Assembly (NCBI GenBank): GCA_023428135.1
Contig: JAEYZG010000003.1
Coordinates: forward strand, 1 to 26,990
DNA: 26,990 bases
Reading direction: 5' to 3'
Source of the DNA: Bacteroidota bacterium
GTDB taxonomy: Bacteria > Bacteroidota > Bacteroidia > Cytophagales > Cytophagaceae
Position numbers and translations under genes: made by a program. The number at the start of each line of letters is the position of its first letter. Position 1 is the first letter of the stretch. Under the pieces are notes generated by a model. It worked only from the letters and a program-made list of their open reading frames with translations. It did no database searches and was not told where the DNA came from. This document shows, piece after piece, positions 24,251 to 26,990 of this stretch.

Positions 24251-24844
24251 ACGCTTCAATCGATTTTTCTTAAAGAATAACAAGTTGAATTGATATATAG
24301 TTGGATTTATTGTCAATGGATAAGAAGTTTTAATCAGGATTAACCGGATTGAATTTTTCGAAGTTACAATTTCACTTCCGCGAAAACTTTTTCATATAAT
24401 GAATTAATATTTCTAAAATCATTTATTTCCTTTAATAAAAAGTGGCAGATGACCATTTAAAATCTTTCAGATTCCTCTAATCCTACATTTATCGAGTAAT
24501 AAAAGGTTCATCCAGGAAATGCGAATTGTTAAAAAAGAGAGGGCTATAGTCTGTTAATATAAACAAAATTTTCTTGCAATAGACAGAGAGGCCTGTCTCG
24601 GAATGTTTACGGAATCGAGCTAATTGTGAATATTGCTTCTAAAAAATACTTCATGTTTAGATTATTCACCGCTGTCAAAATTTATGTCAAAAAATATCAG
24701 CGAAATTTATGTTTACCTTTTGCACTTTAATTGTATGTATTATAATAATATTCTATGAACCCTTACAGATTTTAAAACTACTTATTTTATTAAAAAATCT
24801 TTGAATAAAAAATGTAATCTTAAAGACCAGATGCCTATTTCTAA
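24251..24844. other. Gene-poor AT-rich region
   Basis: No protein-coding frame with family resemblance, no tRNA and no strong terminator was seen. A small hairpin AGACAG...CTGTCT (24581-24598) has six base pairs and a six-base loop. It carries no T-run and is likely to be chance. Confidence 0.5.
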
Positions 24845-25012
24845 ATCATCCCACCGTTTGGTCCTTTAAAAAGCCCTCATGAAGAATTTAACAATGGAGC
24901 TGTCCGATATGGAAAGGATGATCATTCATGTGTTGATTTAACTATTATTGAAATAATGGAAACGAAAGATTATATTTTTAATAATAAAGTTCGGAGCAGG
25001 ATTGGAAGATGA
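24845..25012 (+). pseudogene. Possible gene remnant (C-terminal fragment)
   Basis: A 55-codon plus-strand frame, bounded by stops and without a start codon near its beginning, has protein-like composition: IIPPFGPLKSPHEEFNNGAV, then RYGKDDHSCVDLTIIEIMET and a basic end NKVRSRIGR. The residue use contrasts with the AT-driven frames around it. I do not recognise the family. It may be the 3' end of a lost gene or simply chance. Confidence 0.3.
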
Positions 25013-25182
25013 TTCTCTTGCGACTCTATATTTTTTTATGCCCATGTAAACATTATATTCTTATGCGTGTTTTTTTACATCTTGATATTCTTAAAGTTAT
25101 ATTTCATAAATTAGTTAAATCTTAAATTGTTTATATCCTATTTTATGTAGAAATAATTCTTAGACAGTATTAATAGATAAGT

Positions 25183-25190
25183 TATTTTTG
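25183..25190 (+). promoter_or_regulatory. Candidate promoter -7 element for the Ig-repeat protein gene
   Basis: TATTTTTG exactly matches the Bacteroidota sigma-factor element TAnnTTTG and lies 41 bp before the ATG at 25231, giving a short leader. No clear TTTG -33 partner is present at the expected distance, so support is moderate. Confidence 0.45.
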
Positions 25191-25230
25191 TAGTTGTAAC
25201 ATAGATTTATACCGCTTTTTTATTTACGAT

Positions 25231-26990
25231 ATGAATAAAAGAATCATCGCTTTAGTATTCCTGTTGAGCATTTACTTACAATTCAGAGTTAATGCTCAAT
25301 GCGATAACTGTACTACTTCTTACGCAGCGAATGCATCAATTGTAGCAACGGCAAATAATCAGACAATTTGTATTTCGGGGGGAAGTAACTTTTCATTCAG
25401 TTCTACCTTTAGGAATGTTACATTAAAGATTTGTGCTCCGAATGTGCAATTAGTAAATGTTCAGATAAGTACAGGAGCATTAAATAATACCATTGAAAGT
25501 TTTGGGGATAATACCCGTATAAACAATTTGGTTACAGAGCCTGATACCTTTTCATTTATTGCTCACAATACAGGCGCCCTTTTATCTTCGGCTACGATTA
25601 ACGGCATGTCTTCTTTTACAACGAAAACAGGTGCCTCACTTACAATTTCTCAGAATGTAAATCCGGGAAATAAGATATTTATTACAGCTGAAGATAATTC
25701 AAATATTAATACAGCAGACGTTACTTCCAATAAAGGCGGAAGAATTATTGTTGGCAAAGGATCGAATTTTGCTTCCTCCGGAAAAGTATTTCTGCAAAAC
25801 GAAGGTTTCATCTTTAATACAGGGGATGTATATGCAGCGGGAGATTTTACGGTTCAAAATGCCGGTAACGCTATGACCAATTATTGCGGTGAATCGCATA
25901 TAACGATTGGTGGTAAACTTACGATCAACAGTGGTAGAATATATAATGCCGGTACTGTAACTGCCGGAACGATTGCTGTGAATTCCAATGCGGGTCCTAT
26001 CTATCTGAATCAGGGTTCTGTTATGCAAGCCAACCACCTGGAAACAAACAATACTGCAAATTTATTCAGAGGAGATAGTATAGGTAACGGCGAATGCGCT
26101 TTATTTAAAATTACTTCATATGGCTCCTTTAATGCCCCCATATCAAATTCTCCTAAAATTAAGTATTGTGGCCCGGCTACCAGCCAAATAGGACAAGCAA
26201 CTCCCGACTGTAATTGTGCAACAGAAAAAGCCTTATGTATTCCACTCTGTGAGGCCCCAACAGAAGTAACCATAACAGGGCCTGTGTCGAATATATGCGC
26301 AGGAGACTCTTCCGTGCTGACAGCAAATGCAACTGGTTTGAAAGCTGGAGATACCTACACATACAGCTGGTATAAAGATAGTGTGGCTCCTGCCAATCTG
26401 ATTGTAACCAAAATTAACAATACGACTTTAACTGTTAAAGAAACCGCAACCTACTTTGTGGTTGTAGCAAATACTATTGACTCAGTAAAGTGTTCCAATC
26501 AAAATGTTGCAGGTTTTAAATTCACTGTCCATCCGAATCCTCCGAAACCACAAATAAGCGCAAGCGGACCGTTGACCTTCTGTGATGGTGGTTCTGTAAA
26601 TCTTACTGCCACTAGTTCGGGGTTTACAGGAGGCACCTTTACCTGGTCGACAGGTTCAACTGAAAATCCATTGCATGTCACTACTCCAGGGATTTACTCA
26701 GTAAGCTTTGCTTCTGAAGAGCGTTGTTCTTCTGATACATCTGATAGTATTACTGTGATTGTTTATCCGAAACCTCCCAAACCAGTAATTTCGGCAAGTG
26801 GTCCGCTGACATTCTGTGATGGAGGTTCAGTAGACCTTACTGCAAGTAGTATAGGATTTACTGGAGGTACTTTTACCTGGTCGACGGAATCAAAAGACAA
26901 TCCTTTGACTGTCACTACTCCTGGAGTTTACACAGTGACCTTTGAGTCTGAAAAGCTTTGTTCATCTGATACATCTGACAGTATTACAGT
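25231..26990 (+). CDS. Large secreted Ig-like repeat protein, 3' end beyond the window
   Basis: The frame is open from the ATG at 25231 to the window edge (586 codons seen, no stop). Residues 1-22 are a signal peptide (MNKRIIALVFLLSIYLQFRVNA, cleaved before Q). Residues about 23-335 are rich in Asn, Thr, Gly and beta-strand patterns (such as GGKLTINSGRIYNAGTVTAG), like a right-handed beta-helix adhesin. From about 350 on come Ig-like domains beginning with VTITGPVSNICAGDSSVLTA. From 26533 a 78-residue unit (PKPPKPxISASGPLTFCDGG, TFTWST, TPGxYxVxF, CSSDTSDSITV) is repeated in near-identical form, with the second copy from 26767. Such proteins usually end in a T9SS sorting domain, which would lie outside the window. 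Probable role is cell-surface adhesion or extracellular structure. Confidence 0.88.
   Translation, partial: MNKRIIALVFLLSIYLQFRVNAQCDNCTTSYAANASIVATANNQTICISGGSNFSFSSTFRNVTLKICAPNVQLVNVQISTGALNNTIESFGDNTRINNLVTEPDTFSFIAHNTGALLSSATINGMSSFTTKTGASLTISQNVNPGNKIFITAEDNSNINTADVTSNKGGRIIVGKGSNFASSGKVFLQNEGFIFNTGDVYAAGDFTVQNAGNAMTNYCGESHITIGGKLTINSGRIYNAGTVTAGTIAVNSNAGPIYLNQGSVMQANHLETNNTANLFRGDSIGNGECALFKITSYGSFNAPISNSPKIKYCGPATSQIGQATPDCNCATEKALCIPLCEAPTEVTITGPVSNICAGDSSVLTANATGLKAGDTYTYSWYKDSVAPANLIVTKINNTTLTVKETATYFVVVANTIDSVKCSNQNVAGFKFTVHPNPPKPQISASGPLTFCDGGSVNLTATSSGFTGGTFTWSTGSTENPLHVTTPGIYSVSFASEERCSSDTSDSITVIVYPKPPKPVISASGPLTFCDGGSVDLTASSIGFTGGTFTWSTESKDNPLTVTTPGVYTVTFESEKLCSSDTSDSIT
26533..26990 (+). 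repeat. 234-bp tandem repeats coding Ig-like domains
   Basis: The unit starting CCGAAtCCTCCgAAACCA at 26533 recurs at 26767, exactly 234 bp (78 codons) later, with high similarity at DNA as well as protein level through the window end. The array likely continues to the right. Near-identity in DNA points to recent duplication or gene conversion, and such arrays can change in copy number. Confidence 0.85.

Noticed and set aside
24251..24316. N-terminal extension of the DUF6496 protein by 22 residues
   Set aside because: The extension is unlike the family, which begins at the internal Met-Ala-Lys-Tyr.
24581..24598. AGACAG/CTGTCT hairpin as a terminator
   Set aside because: Only six base pairs, no T-run and no adjacent gene end.
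25044..25080. ATGTAAA/TTTACAT inverted repeat upstream of the Ig-repeat gene
   Set aside because: Seven AT-rich pairs around a 23-base loop are expected by chance in DNA of this composition.

Overview
The window looks like a chromosomal stretch from a Bacteroidota bacterium, most likely a gliding, Cytophagales-like organism. The evidence is a type 9 secretion (T9SS) C-terminal sorting domain, a TonB-dependent receptor paired with a DUF4249 lipoprotein, a DUF6496 small basic protein, AT-rich intergenic DNA with short hairpin repeats, and start codons that, with one clear exception, lack Shine-Dalgarno sequences. No tRNA, rRNA, CRISPR array, insertion sequence or phage gene was seen.

Layout. 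Positions 1-580 hold a degenerate tandem repeat array of roughly 91-103 bp units. Next come minus-strand genes: a sulfotransferase-like protein and a GT-B glycosyltransferase (translationally overlapping, 960-2997), then a two-gene unit at 3076-5600 of a trypsin-like protease followed by a MACPF/perforin protein that appears fused to an ILEI/PANDER-like domain. On the plus strand, 6213-8048 is a T9SS-sorted repeat protein with its own terminator, and 8543-9088 is a GNAT-fold protein resembling N-acyl amino acid synthases (FeeM). Convergent to it is a TonB receptor and DUF4249 lipoprotein pair (9168-12395, minus).

The centrepiece is 12863-22310 (minus): a 2417-residue single-module, fully reducing type I polyketide/fatty acid synthase ordered KS-AT-DH-(structural region)-ER-KR-ACP-TE. 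It is followed by a Sfp-type phosphopantetheinyl transferase, which could activate its carrier domain, and a membrane GAF/coiled-coil protein overlapping the transferase by ATGA. A strong intrinsic terminator sits between the synthase and the transferase, only about 20 bases before the transferase start, and one arm could pair alternatively with the bases next to that start codon. This suggests expression by read-through or attenuation. All catalytic residues I can recognise are present, so the synthase should be a self-contained iterative enzyme that makes a saturated acyl chain and releases it by its own thioesterase. The domain order matches animal fatty acid synthase.

The right end (22311-25230) is gene-poor. 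It contains three apparent gene remnants, a cluster of small hairpins, a DoxX-like membrane protein and a DUF6496 protein. From 25231 a large secreted Ig-like repeat protein runs off the right edge.

The most unusual items are the protease/MACPF-ILEI pair (with the only canonical Shine-Dalgarno in the window), the animal-FAS-like synthase with its possible attenuated transferase, and two cases of a strong terminator placed directly before a start codon. Functions are read from motifs only; no database search was run.
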